Below are positions 34,911 to 44,700 of a stretch of 64,000 nt of DNA, piece by piece; the first letter of the stretch is position 1; every line of letters begins with the position of its first letter. The stretch lies in assembly GCA_004762125.1 (NCBI GenBank), contig SIHQ01000017.1:1-64000 (forward strand), in the 5' to 3' direction. The DNA comes from Oceanospirillales bacterium. GTDB lineage: Bacteria; Pseudomonadota; Gammaproteobacteria; Pseudomonadales; Endozoicomonadaceae. The notes beneath the pieces are model-generated. The model was not told the DNA's origin. It saw only the letters and a program-made list of their open reading frames with translations, and searched no databases. A program made the translations under genes and the position numbers.

Positions 34911-35536
34911 TTACCCTCGCGATCTTTCAGCTTACGCTCACCCTGTAACACTTCCACCAACTTGATAGCTTCCTGCTCCATGGTCACCACCAGTTCCTCA
35001 ATACGACGTAAAAAGTAGCGATGGAAAATCAAAGTAGGAATAGCAACCGACAGGCCCGCTGCAGTGGTAATCAGAGCCTTAGAAATACCACCAGCCAAAA
35101 CACCAGCGTTACCGGTGCCTTCCAGCATGATGACGGTAAATACATCAATCATGCCAATAACCGTACCCAGCAAGCCCAGCAGAGGAGCAACAGCGGCAAC
35201 AGTACCCAGCGGGTTCAGATAACGCTCCAGATTATGGATCACTCGGCCCGCAGCTTCTTCAATACTTTCCTTCATGATCTCACGGCCATAACGGGCATTA
35301 CTGATGCCTGCTGCCAGGATTTCACCAAGAGGAGATTCATCTTTCAGGTTGCTGACTTTCTTGTTATCGAGATCATTGTTTTTGATCCACTTCCACACCT
35401 GCGAAAGGGTGTTTCTAGGCGCAATGCGAGAAGGTCTCAAAGTCCAGAGACGCTCAAACACAATAGCCATAGCAATAACAGAGCTCAGCAGAATAGGCAG
35501 CATCAGCCAACCGCCGGATTTCACCAATTCAAACAC
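34907..35536 (-). CDS. exbB: ExbB/TolQ-family proton channel protein
   Basis: This 209-residue MotA/TolQ/ExbB protein has three predicted membrane helices (MLPILLSSVIAMAIVF; GTVAAVAPLLGLLGTVIGMIDVF; ISKALITTAAGLSVAIPTLIF). The TVIGMI and TAAGL...P motifs are typical. It is the first gene of the operon exbB-exbD-lpxK-ycaR-kdsB-ptp-murB. Confidence 0.9.
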   Translation of the reverse strand: MFELVKSGGWLMLPILLSSVIAMAIVFERLWTLRPSRIAPRNTLSQVWKWIKNNDLDNKKVSNLKDESPLGEILAAGISNARYGREIMKESIEEAAGRVIHNLERYLNPLGTVAAVAPLLGLLGTVIGMIDVFTVIMLEGTGNAGVLAGGISKALITTAAGLSVAIPTLIFHRYFLRRIEELVVTMEQEAIKLVEVLQGERKLKDREGK

Positions 35537-35638
35537 AGCGCATTCCCTATCATTTTAATCATCAAACTCTACCACAGAGTATTGTTATGTGACCATTGAG
35601 GCTTTGGCGTTTCTGGCCGCCATCGACAATAAAAAAAA

Positions 35639-37954
35639 TTATCGCCACCAGTAGTAGTTGTGTTGCTGTTTGTATGACTCGACGCCTTCAAAGCCAGCCC
35701 CCAAAATGAACGACAAAGTACCTGATTTGGCGGTATTTTTTACTTCAGCACCGGTATTCTGAACACGTTCCAAAGCAGCCTTCGCCGGATGACCAAAACG
35801 GTTGCCATATCCAGACGAAACCAGCACCCAGCCAGCAGCTACTTGATCAAGAAAAGAGCCTGAACTTGAGTGTTTACTGCCATGATGAGGTAAGAGCAAA
35901 AACTCGGAATGACTGACTAGATCACTCAACAGTAAGTCAGCTTCTTTTTTCTGACTAATGTCTCCAGTTAATAAAAGACTTTTACCATTTTGAGCGGTTA
36001 CTTTTACGACACAAGAACGGTCGTTACTTTTAAGCCTCGGTTCACTGCCCGATAAAACCTCAAAATTGACACCATCCCAATACCAGTGAATGCCTTTTTT
36101 ACACCGACTTATATGACCACCGTAAGCATTCACACTAGAGCCTGAGACAACAGCCGCATCAGGATATCGGTCTACCAACGCAGTTAATCCTCCGGAGTGA
36201 TCTTCATCCCCATGAGAGACCATAACCAGATCTAAATGCCCTATATGCTCTCTTGCTATATAAGGAATAATTGTACTGCTGGCGGGGTTAAAACGACCTC
36301 TACTGGCTGCTCCAGTGTCATAGAGCAAAGCATGACTCCGAGTTTGTATCAAAATCGATAGCCCCTGCCCTACATCAATCACGCTGATTTTTGCGGCTCC
36401 GAATTCAGGTACTGACTTAACAGGAAAAAGCCAGGGTAGAAGTAAAAAAGGAGTTAACCAACGTAATCCAAGACTGGCTACAGAAAGCAAAAGCAGTACA
36501 GAAGTCGATACAAAAATCAGCTGCCACGGATCACAACTTAATACCGGCAGCCCCAAGCTGTTTACAGAAAACCAGGACATTACTTGTCCCCAACCTGTGA
36601 GACACGCTTCCACAATCGCCAATAAAACAGATGACAAGGGCTGAAAAATCGTTTGTGCAACAAGAGCAAAAAAAGCTAAAGGAAGAACAACCAAACCAAG
36701 TAGAGGAATAGCCACCAGATTAATCAATGGCGATAAAAGATTGACTGTTTGCTGATTCTGCATCAGCAATGGACCAAGCATAAAAAACACCCAAATCTGC
36801 GGCCTAATCGACTGCATCACCGTTTGCTCTCGCTCCCTTACCCTGCCACAGCAGCCATAAAGCAGAATGCCAACCGCTGAAAAGGAATACCAGAAACCAA
36901 CACTGGTCGCCGCCAATGGTTCAATCAGCAACACCACCGTCATTGCCAGAAGATACAATGTTGAGGGTCGAGCCTTTATGCCTAATAAGGGCCCAGCCAA
37001 AACCACTGATGTCATTACCAGAGCCCGCTGTACTGGAATATTAAATCCTGCCAACAGAGCATATCCAAATGCCAGCAGCAGAGAGATGATCGCAGCCAGT
37101 ACCGGTAAACTGACTGTCCTGAGAGGAATACAGCCCGTACGAGCCAGAATCAATACTAACCAGAATCCCAGTGCAGCCATCATGCCGATATGCAAACCGG
37201 AAATGACCATCAAATGAGTAGTGCCCGTGCTATTGAACTCATCCCACTGTTGTTGGGACAGGTTTGACTTATCACCCACCAGAATGGCCGACAGGATAGC
37301 GGCATTATCAGGACTAGAGTTCTGCTCAAGCCATCCCCTGATCGTTAACCGTACTGAGTCCAAACTAAAACCTGTTGCGGCAGATATGAACTCGCCCTCT
37401 CTCACATACCCGACCGCGGTAATACCTTCTCTGGCCGCCCAGGCCTCGCGATCAAACGCTCCTTTGCTGTAACTCCCTCTTGGGTGTCTCAATCTGACCT
37501 TCAACTGCCAAACTTGTCCCGACAGCAATTCTGGCGAACGATACCAATTGAGCCAGAGTTTTTTTGGCAACTGTTTTTTAGGCAACTGTGATTCGTGATC
37601 GATTTCCCGAGGTAGAAACTGAAACCGTGTTAACGCTCCAGAACTGGATGGTAGCCCGGATATCGTACCCTTGATAACCAGATCCCGTCCTTCAAGGGAG
37701 GATGGTAACCATTGTTTCTGGAGAAATATTCCGTGAACACTGCCAGCAAGGAAACCAATCAGAAAAAAGGTGGTCATACTAAAGCAAGACTGTGAACTCT
37801 TTTTTCTAAAATAGAGCGATGCAATCAATAGCAGCATCAGCAGGCCGATAGTTGTAACCAGTGAAAACTGATCAGTCAGTGGCTGAAAAATACTGAGTAA
37901 CAGGCCCGAAATAGTGAAGCTAAGGCCATTACGAAGATTTATAGAGTGTTTCAT
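35639..37954 (-). CDS. comEC: ComEC/Rec2 DNA uptake channel
   Basis: This 771-residue polytopic protein carries DNA across the inner membrane during natural transformation. It has an N-terminal soluble OB-like domain flanked by helices, then the Competence domain with HLMVISGLHIGMMAALGFW. The C-terminal metallo-beta-lactamase-like domain carries VSHGDEDHSGG and LLPHHGSKHSSSG and probably degrades the non-transported strand. Length and domain order match the family, and no frame damage is seen. It precedes exbB by about 100 nt. Confidence 0.93.
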   Translation of the reverse strand: MKHSINLRNGLSFTISGLLLSIFQPLTDQFSLVTTIGLLMLLLIASLYFRKKSSQSCFSMTTFFLIGFLAGSVHGIFLQKQWLPSSLEGRDLVIKGTISGLPSSSGALTRFQFLPREIDHESQLPKKQLPKKLWLNWYRSPELLSGQVWQLKVRLRHPRGSYSKGAFDREAWAAREGITAVGYVREGEFISAATGFSLDSVRLTIRGWLEQNSSPDNAAILSAILVGDKSNLSQQQWDEFNSTGTTHLMVISGLHIGMMAALGFWLVLILARTGCIPLRTVSLPVLAAIISLLLAFGYALLAGFNIPVQRALVMTSVVLAGPLLGIKARPSTLYLLAMTVVLLIEPLAATSVGFWYSFSAVGILLYGCCGRVREREQTVMQSIRPQIWVFFMLGPLLMQNQQTVNLLSPLINLVAIPLLGLVVLPLAFFALVAQTIFQPLSSVLLAIVEACLTGWGQVMSWFSVNSLGLPVLSCDPWQLIFVSTSVLLLLSVASLGLRWLTPFLLLPWLFPVKSVPEFGAAKISVIDVGQGLSILIQTRSHALLYDTGAASRGRFNPASSTIIPYIAREHIGHLDLVMVSHGDEDHSGGLTALVDRYPDAAVVSGSSVNAYGGHISRCKKGIHWYWDGVNFEVLSGSEPRLKSNDRSCVVKVTAQNGKSLLLTGDISQKKEADLLLSDLVSHSEFLLLPHHGSKHSSSGSFLDQVAAGWVLVSSGYGNRFGHPAKAALERVQNTGAEVKNTAKSGTLSFILGAGFEGVESYKQQHNYYWWR

Positions 37955-38280
37955 ACAATCTGTGCATAATGACCTACCTTATGAGCAGCAAACGCAGTCG
38001 TAATCAGGGTGCTGCATGTCAATAAACGCTCTGTACTAAATCAGTACACTGCGCGCTTGGCATACAGGATAGCTGCTCTTTCAGGCATCGTTTTTCAAGA
38101 GAACCATCCGATAGAACAGGGAATGGCAGACGGATATTCTGCAGATCGACACTTGCAGTCAGTCATCAACATCCGTTACCCGATATCCTGATGATAAATA
38201 ACCAAACCCTGCCCATGATTGTCAGGGCTTGAGCTGGGCACCTTAGTATCCGGCGGCAGTAGAGAGAGATTATTAGGGAC
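37955..38280. other. Divergent intergenic region comEC / DUF2062 gene
   Basis: This 326-nt gap has no convincing gene or RNA. It must hold promoters for comEC on the minus strand and the DUF2062 gene on the plus strand. I see no strong -35/-10 pair, and short open frames have no ribosome site. Confidence 0.4.
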
Positions 38281-38811
38281 ATGGCAAGGAAACTGATACA
38301 ACGCTACCTGCCGGATTCTGGATCCATCAAGGAAAACAAGTACCTTCGTTTTCTGGGCGGCACCATGCACAACGCCAATCTCTGGCACCTAAACCGCCGT
38401 TCTGCTGCTATGGCTTTTTTTGTCGGTATTTTTTGCGCCTTTATTCCCATTCCATTTCAAATGGTCGTCGCCGCTACGCTGGCTGTTTTTCTTCGCTGTA
38501 ATCTGCCACTGTCTGTGGCTCTGGTCTGGATCACCAACCCACTAACCATGCCGGCCATTTTCTATTTTACCTATAAAGTCGGTTGCTATATCCTGCATAT
38601 CCCTGTCAGCGAAACTCCGTTTGAGCTGACACTGCACGGAGTAGGCGTGGAGCTGGCCAGAATATGGAAACCACTTTATCTGGGTTCCCTTGTTTCCGGC
38701 CTGATTGGCGGTATTTTCGGTTACCTGCTGATTCGTCTCTACTGGCGCTGGAATGTTGTTCATCACTGGCGTCAACGCTGTAAGCGCAGACAAGAGAAGC
38801 AAGCTCCTTGA
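38281..38811 (+). CDS. DUF2062-family membrane protein
   Basis: This 176-residue protein has RRSAAMAFFVGIFCAFIPIPFQMVVAATLAVFLRCNLP followed by WITNPLTMPAIFYFTYKVG. These form the conserved core of DUF2062, with three to four predicted membrane helices. The C-terminus is very basic. The function of the family is unknown; it often neighbours comEC, exbB or lol genes. AGGGAC just before the ATG supports the start. Confidence 0.88.
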   Translation: MARKLIQRYLPDSGSIKENKYLRFLGGTMHNANLWHLNRRSAAMAFFVGIFCAFIPIPFQMVVAATLAVFLRCNLPLSVALVWITNPLTMPAIFYFTYKVGCYILHIPVSETPFELTLHGVGVELARIWKPLYLGSLVSGLIGGIFGYLLIRLYWRWNVVHHWRQRCKRRQEKQAP

Positions 38812-38858
38812 CCGGCCTGTTTTCATCCTTTCGACTCAACCGATAATCGAATAAAGTC

Positions 38859-39146
38859 ATGCAAAGAAGCTTCCAAAAGCATAAGCCCAAGCTGGAAGGC
38901 CGTGGTGTACTGGACATTGTTAGTACTGACGGACCTCATAGCGACTGGTTAGGTATGCCCGATTACTACATTCATACGCTGACCGTGGGCGGTGAAGAAT
39001 ATAAATACCTGACCTCCAACAAGGATCTGGAGGTTAACGAAGGAGACACTGTCGTTTTTCGTTACAAGGAACAAGGTGCGGACAAACGTATCGACAAACG
39101 CTCTTTGGGCATTTATATCGATCCAAGCCAATACAACCTGTCCTGA
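38859..39146 (+). CDS. Small conserved-looking hypothetical protein
   Basis: This 95-residue soluble, charged protein has no recognised domain. Its composition (alternating beta-like stretches EYKYLTSN and DTVVFRYKEQG) suggests a small beta-barrel or OB-like fold, which is only an impression. It follows the DUF2062 gene by 47 nt in the same direction and ends before a strong terminator, so it is probably a real gene of the same transcript. Confidence 0.65.
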   Translation: MQRSFQKHKPKLEGRGVLDIVSTDGPHSDWLGMPDYYIHTLTVGGEEYKYLTSNKDLEVNEGDTVVFRYKEQGADKRIDKRSLGIYIDPSQYNLS

Positions 39147-39153
39147 CCTCCCT

Positions 39154-39192
39154 ATAAAAAAGGCCAGTTAATTCCTAACCGGCCTTTTTTAT
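39154..39192. terminator. Bidirectional terminator
   Basis: AAAAAAGGCC.GTTA and TAAC.GGCCTTTTTT arms close a stem between the convergent 95-residue ORF and lolD. T-runs are present on both strands. Confidence 0.85.
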
Positions 39193-39223
39193 ATCTATAC
39201 CCGATACCTGTATTGCAAAGCTC

Positions 39224-39928
39224 TCAGCCAACCACTAAATGTCCCTGCTCCAGCCGACACACTCTATCCATTTGCTGCGCCAGATGCATATCATGGGTCA
39301 CTACCACAAAACTGGTGGTCAACTCCTCACTGAGACGCTTCATCAATTCATGAACTTTAGACGCCGTATTCGGATCCAGGTTACCTGTAGGCTCATCCAT
39401 GAATACCAGATCGGGTTGAGTCACCAAAGCCCTGGCAATAGCAACCCGTTGTCGCTCGCCACCTGATAGCTCAGAGGGTTTGTGCTTCGCTCTTGCAGAC
39501 AATCCTACCAGCTCAAGCATTGCCAGTGACTTATCCTTCGCCTCTTTTACTTTAACGCCCTTTCTCAGTAACAGAGGCATGGAAACGTTCTCCAGTGCAG
39601 TAAACTCAGACAACAGATGGTGAAACTGATAGACAAAGCCAAGGTGCAGATTTCTCAAACGATTCTGTTCCGAGTCTTTCATGTCAGACAGTTTATGACC
39701 ACAAATACGGACCTCACCTGAAGAAGGTTTGTCGAGACCAGCCAACAACTGCAGCAAGGTCGTCTTGCCCGAACCAGAACTGCCAACAATAGCCACCCGC
39801 TCTGACGCGTTAATCACCAGATTCACATCCGTCAGTATTTGTAACTTCTCAGGGCCTTCATCGTAACTTTTCGCCAACCCACTGCACGCCAGCACAGCGG
39901 CTTTTTCTACGTTTACTGCTTCAGTCAT
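39224..39928 (-). CDS. lolD: Lipoprotein-releasing ABC transporter ATPase LolD
   Basis: This 234-residue ATPase powers release of lipoproteins from the inner membrane to LolA. Walker A GSSGSGKTTLLQLLAG, the LolD-typical loop RNLHLGFVYQFHHLLSEFTALEN, the LSGGERQRVAIARAL signature and Walker B LVFMDEPTGNLD are all present. It overlaps the permease gene by 8 nt. Confidence 0.95.
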   Translation of the reverse strand: MTEAVNVEKAAVLACSGLAKSYDEGPEKLQILTDVNLVINASERVAIVGSSGSGKTTLLQLLAGLDKPSSGEVRICGHKLSDMKDSEQNRLRNLHLGFVYQFHHLLSEFTALENVSMPLLLRKGVKVKEAKDKSLAMLELVGLSARAKHKPSELSGGERQRVAIARALVTQPDLVFMDEPTGNLDPNTASKVHELMKRLSEELTTSFVVVTHDMHLAQQMDRVCRLEQGHLVVG

Positions 39929-41165
39929 AGCGTAGTGCCTCGGCTGGTTGTGTCTTGGAAGCTCTCCATGCAGGATACAGGGTCGCCAGAAAACTCATGG
40001 CCAGACCGGCCACGCTGATAATACCAACATCACGCCACTGCAGTTCTGAAGGCAGATAGCTTATGAAGTAGACGTCGGGACTTAGAAAACGAATGCCTAG
40101 CAAGGACTCCAGTCCTGAAACGATTCCCGAAACATTCAATGCTGCCAGAATACCCAGACCCACCCCCAACAATGTGCCAATCACACCAATCAGAGAGCCC
40201 TGAACCATAAAGATACCCATAATGGTTCGTGGACTGGCACCAAGGGTTCGAAGAATAGCAATATCAGATTGTTTATCTGTTACCACCATCACCAACGTGG
40301 AAACAATGTTAAAGGCTGCGACCGCAACAATCAGAGTCAGCAACAGACCTACCATGGTTTTTTCCATCTGAATGGCCTGAAACAACTGCCCCTGAGTACG
40401 CGTCCAATCCTGTACGTAATAGCGTCCCGGCAATTCCATTGCTACCTCCCAGGACAATTTGGGAGCCTGAAACAGATCGGCCATTTTCAGGCGAACGCCT
40501 TCAACGCCCTCAGCAATCCGCATAAAACGGGCACCGTCTTTTATGTGGATATAACCTAGAGTGGAGTCCACTTCTGCTCCCACTGAAAACAAACCAACAA
40601 CGGTAAAACGCTTCAGTCGTGGGAAAACTCCGGCTAGATTCACATTGGCTTCCGGCAACACCAGCGTGACCTTGTCACCCATGGTCACACCTAAGTACTG
40701 GGCCATCAGTTCACCCATCACAATGCCAAACTCACCGGGCTTCAGGTTATCAAGATTCCCCTGAACCATGTGGTCATTAATGATGGAAACCTGTTTTTCA
40801 TAGGCAGGATCAACACCGTAAACCATGGCTCCACGAACTACGTCGCCATTGGTTAACATTCCCTGTCCATCAACAAAAGGAGCCGCAGCTACGACACCAG
40901 GAGTTTCTTTTGCCTGCTGAATAATGCCTTGCCAATCTTCCATACCACCGTTGGCGGCGGTAATCGTGGCATGGGGCACCATGCCAAGAATGCGTTGTTT
41001 CAACTCCCGGTCAAAGCCATTCATAACAGACATCACAATGATCAGAACCGAGACACCGAGTGTCAGCCCTACCATCGACATTAAGGATATGAAGGAAATA
41101 AAATGATTCCTTCGCTTGGCCCGTGTGTACCTGAGCCCTACAAAAAAGGGTAATGGTCTGAACAT
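39921..41165 (-). CDS. lolC: Lipoprotein-releasing ABC transporter permease (LolC/E type)
   Basis: This 414-residue MacB/FtsX-fold protein has four membrane helices: one near the start (FISLMSMVGLTLGVSVLIIVMSVMNGFDREL) and three near the C-terminus. The large periplasmic domain between includes KQRILGMVPHATI. Only one permease gene accompanies lolD; a second (lolE) could lie elsewhere, or the protein works as a LolF-type homodimer. Its ATG lies only 20 nt from a divergent ATG with a good ribosome site, so promoter signals must overlap that gene. Confidence 0.9.
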   Translation of the reverse strand: MFRPLPFFVGLRYTRAKRRNHFISFISLMSMVGLTLGVSVLIIVMSVMNGFDRELKQRILGMVPHATITAANGGMEDWQGIIQQAKETPGVVAAAPFVDGQGMLTNGDVVRGAMVYGVDPAYEKQVSIINDHMVQGNLDNLKPGEFGIVMGELMAQYLGVTMGDKVTLVLPEANVNLAGVFPRLKRFTVVGLFSVGAEVDSTLGYIHIKDGARFMRIAEGVEGVRLKMADLFQAPKLSWEVAMELPGRYYVQDWTRTQGQLFQAIQMEKTMVGLLLTLIVAVAAFNIVSTLVMVVTDKQSDIAILRTLGASPRTIMGIFMVQGSLIGVIGTLLGVGLGILAALNVSGIVSGLESLLGIRFLSPDVYFISYLPSELQWRDVGIISVAGLAMSFLATLYPAWRASKTQPAEALRYD

Positions 41166-41185
41166 TTAGGAATTATAAGGAGTCA

Positions 41186-41629
41186 ATGATTTATAAGTCG
41201 GTTATTATAACCCCATCTAATAGCGGCGAAGAAACGCTGTTTTCAACAGCTTTACCAAACGCCCCCAGTTCACAGCCAAGGCTGGTGTATAAATCCATGA
41301 ACATTAATCCAATAAAAATCGCTGCACTGACCTCTTTTCTCCTTATCAATCCGGCGTCTGCCAGCGACTCCATAGCCGTCCCTGTCGGTAGTCAGTCAGC
41401 AGAACTCAGAAGCACTATTCTGGTCCCCGGATGGGGTGAAAGCATGCAGTCCGTTGAAGATCGCCTCGGTTCTCCTCAGGCTTCCGAGACCATTGGTAAA
41501 CCGGCCATTACCAGCTGGGTTTATCAGGATATGACGGTGTATTTTGAAGGTGCCCTAGTACTCAGAACGGTAGTTCACCACAAGTCAGTTCAACCAGAGC
41601 CTACATCCCTGGCCAGTGGGAATCAGTAA
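41186..41629 (+). CDS. Small secreted orphan protein
   Basis: The frame is 147 codons from ATG 41186, which has a strong AAGGAG 5 nt upstream. A second ATG at 41297 begins a typical signal peptide (MNINPIKIAALTSFLLINPASASDS) but has no ribosome site. The mature part, with SVEDRLGSPQASETIGKPAITSWVYQDMTVYFEG, resembles small SmpA/OmlA-type 'lipoprotein-like' folds in its VxxxxGxPxxxxxxG...WxYxD pattern; this is a tentative likeness. Start choice decides whether it is exported. A hairpin terminator follows. Confidence 0.6.
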   Translation: MIYKSVIITPSNSGEETLFSTALPNAPSSQPRLVYKSMNINPIKIAALTSFLLINPASASDSIAVPVGSQSAELRSTILVPGWGESMQSVEDRLGSPQASETIGKPAITSWVYQDMTVYFEGALVLRTVVHHKSVQPEPTSLASGNQ

Positions 41630-41650
41630 TTAGCTTTCGCCTTCCAGACT

Positions 41651-41674
41651 GAGTGCTGGTATTGACCAGCACTC
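41651..41674 (+). terminator. Hairpin terminator candidate
   Basis: GAGTGCTGGT pairs perfectly with ACCAGCACTC (10 bp) around ATTG, followed by TCCCTGTTTCATTC. The T-run is weak, but the position, 22 nt past the stop, fits. Confidence 0.65.
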
Positions 41675-41726
41675 TCCCTGTTTCATTCAATTATTCGTTA
41701 ATAATAAAGCCCTACATTAGTCTTTT

Positions 41727-44700
41727 TTGACTTCTGCCGATGCCTATCTCAGATACTTTTATTGGCAATTTTCTATGCAAAGCTACCAGGGCATTTCTCA
41801 AGCAGAACTAAAACAACACCTCAAGACCATTTCCAGTGCATCATCAAAACATCAGGTTCGCCTATGTAAAATGAAAGGCCACCTGGTCGTAAAAGTTATT
41901 CCCAGATATGCGTTGCTGACACGACTGTTTTATTGGTTGGGCAGTCAGAAAGCAGATGGCGAATTTAAACAAGCCATCATGACGGCTTTGAGAAACCCTG
42001 AAACCGATAAAAGTGTTAAAAAACAGATTATTAAAAACATCTCAAGAAATGCCATCCCTTGTTTTACAAATAAAGAGTCGAAAGAGCTCAAAGAACGAAG
42101 AGGAGCTGTTTACAACCAATCGTCTTCAGCAATAATCAATCCCACATCAATCCTTTTGGATCAGGAGAAACCCAGAACAGCTCAGGAAAGTGGCACTTAT
42201 TTTATCAATGGTGAGATGGACAAACTCGCCGTCAGAGAACATTACCGAAGTAATGGTCTACCTGGTGATAGCTGTTATATACAAAAACCTGCTGATATGG
42301 ATCAGGATGACCTATCCAAAACAGTGTCCTGTCTCGATGGTAATGGCATTGAAACGTCTGCCGGTCGGCTGTTCAGGGAAGACCCACTGACACTGGTTCT
42401 GGACTTTACCGAGATGTCTCCTGGCCAGATTGCTTCACTGAATGAACTGTTCGATAAGCCACCTAGGTTTAAAGGTCGAGAACTGGGTCCTAATGTTTCT
42501 CTGGCCTGCCTGGTAACAAAAAACATGTTTAAAGGGGGAAGTGAAAACCCCAGTGATGACACATGGCGACGACTGGATTCACTCGGCCAGAAACCTATCC
42601 CCGAAAGAGATCAAAAACTTCAGCTTGACCAGTCTCTGATCAATTCCCTCACGACTGAACAGCCACTCGACGAAGAACGATTTTACGACGCCCCATCGGA
42701 AGTACTCCCTCCTCCATCCCATGACTTTTATAACTCATCAGGAAACTGGAAAGGTGCGTTGATGGGAGAGATGCAACTTTCTTCAGAAGGACGTATACAC
42801 TTCAAAAAAGGGTTGCTTTATAAACTGCACGATCAGCTGGAACAACCAGAAGTTGCCCTCGAATTAATAAATGCACCAACCGATGATCCGGTTTTCTTTC
42901 AAACTCTGGCAACTATTGTCAGGGAAAAAGGATACTGGGCTAACGGGCAATGGTATTCAGTTCCTGAAAACCTTCGACTCTCATTCAAGCAGACCAGCAA
43001 GACAGAATTACAGCAGCGCTTCAAAGCATTTAAACGAGGAAAATCAGAATGGCCGTTTGCATGCATCAATAGTAGCAATTTTGATCAGATCATGGCCAAC
43101 CTCACTCTGGACGGCAATCACATGATTGAAAGTGATACCCTCGCAACCATGCTAAAAGGTCGTAAGCGGCTGATGATTTCCGATAAGCTGACTGAACATC
43201 AGTGGATTCGATTACTTAATAAACTGGAAGGTTTTCAACCAAAACCGGCCATTATGATTGCCCCTCAGTGTAAACATCCCGACGACCTCAACCTGTCCAG
43301 GTTCACCCTTACATCACAGCCAGTATTCAAGCTACCGGAACCAAAAGTTGTTTCAAAAGGTAAACCCACTAAAAAACCGGTTTTCTCCTATGAAATAACC
43401 AGCAAAACAGATCCTCAAACTCTGCTTCACTCGCTGACATTGACCAGTATGCAGGATATGACATTTGAGGAAAAATACACTCCTCTGATGGAAGCTTTAA
43501 AAAGTGGGCAGCCTGTCCACCTCTCTGGTTTAGAGACCAACCCTAAGGTTGCTCGACAGCTTGAATCACTACTTTCATCTCCTCCTTATGTACTCATTGG
43601 TGCCAAAGCAGTTTCACTGCGCAAAATAAATCTGTCCTGCACCATTCGAGAAGATAACAAACCCCTCGGATTGTGGCAGTTTTGTCCAGGAGAAAAAGCA
43701 CCACTCAAACCCGAAGTCAGTTCGGCATGGTTGAAATCAATCGGCGTGGAACAAAAAATCAGCATTCTCAGGCTGAAAGACTTTGGCATGTTGCTATCTA
43801 AATTAAACTCTATTACCTCTGGTGCCACTGAAAAAATATTGAAAATCCCTCCCAAGCTCAGTGAGTCACTGGTAAAAAAAGTCATTGTACAACTTGACCG
43901 GGAAACACGTTCTGACGGTGCACAGGAGCCTGGGGATTATCATTGGCAGAAAGCGCTTAATGATGTCATTGCCAAGGAATATCGTGGAAACCTCGAAGTC
44001 TACAGCTATATCAAGACCCAGATAGTAAGACTCTATCCAGGAGCTATTCCCGAAGGCAGTGTCGACCAACACGCTATTAGAAACTGGCTTGAAAAACACC
44101 CTGATCCTGATCTGAACAATATTCAACAGAGTTACTGGCAACTCGCCAGATACTGCAGTCCAGCTTCTCTGGAAGTCCCGATCAAATTGACAAAACCTTC
44201 AAAGCTACAATTAAAACAATTGACAATAATAATGGCTCAATGCGCTAGCTCCCAGCAACAAGAAAAGCTTTCTGCACTTATGGGGGGCTCAAAAGAACTT
44301 CCTCCTGCTTTTGTTCCCTACAATGGTAGCCACTATAGTCGGGCCTATAACGCATTAACTGTTGCAGGTATTAACGGACGCCTTAACAAGGAGGAACCGG
44401 TTCATCATCAGGCAAGGGCATTAGCTGATAGAATTGAACACATGCCTCAGCCACTCTCCGCATTTGATGTAAAAGCAGAGTTGCTTCAATACTTTGACCC
44501 TTCCCATCTCGATCAGAATTTCCAGGACATTGCAGAATCTTTCTGCGATGCCAGTGGTAGCGGTATTCGACAACAGCGTCGAGTCCTAAAACTCAGTGAG
44601 AAATTAGCGTCCAACCCGATGGTTATGATCACGGGGGAAGCAGGTACCGGCAAGAGCTATGCCGCCAAAGCAGCCGCATCATTATACTCTGGAGGCAAAG

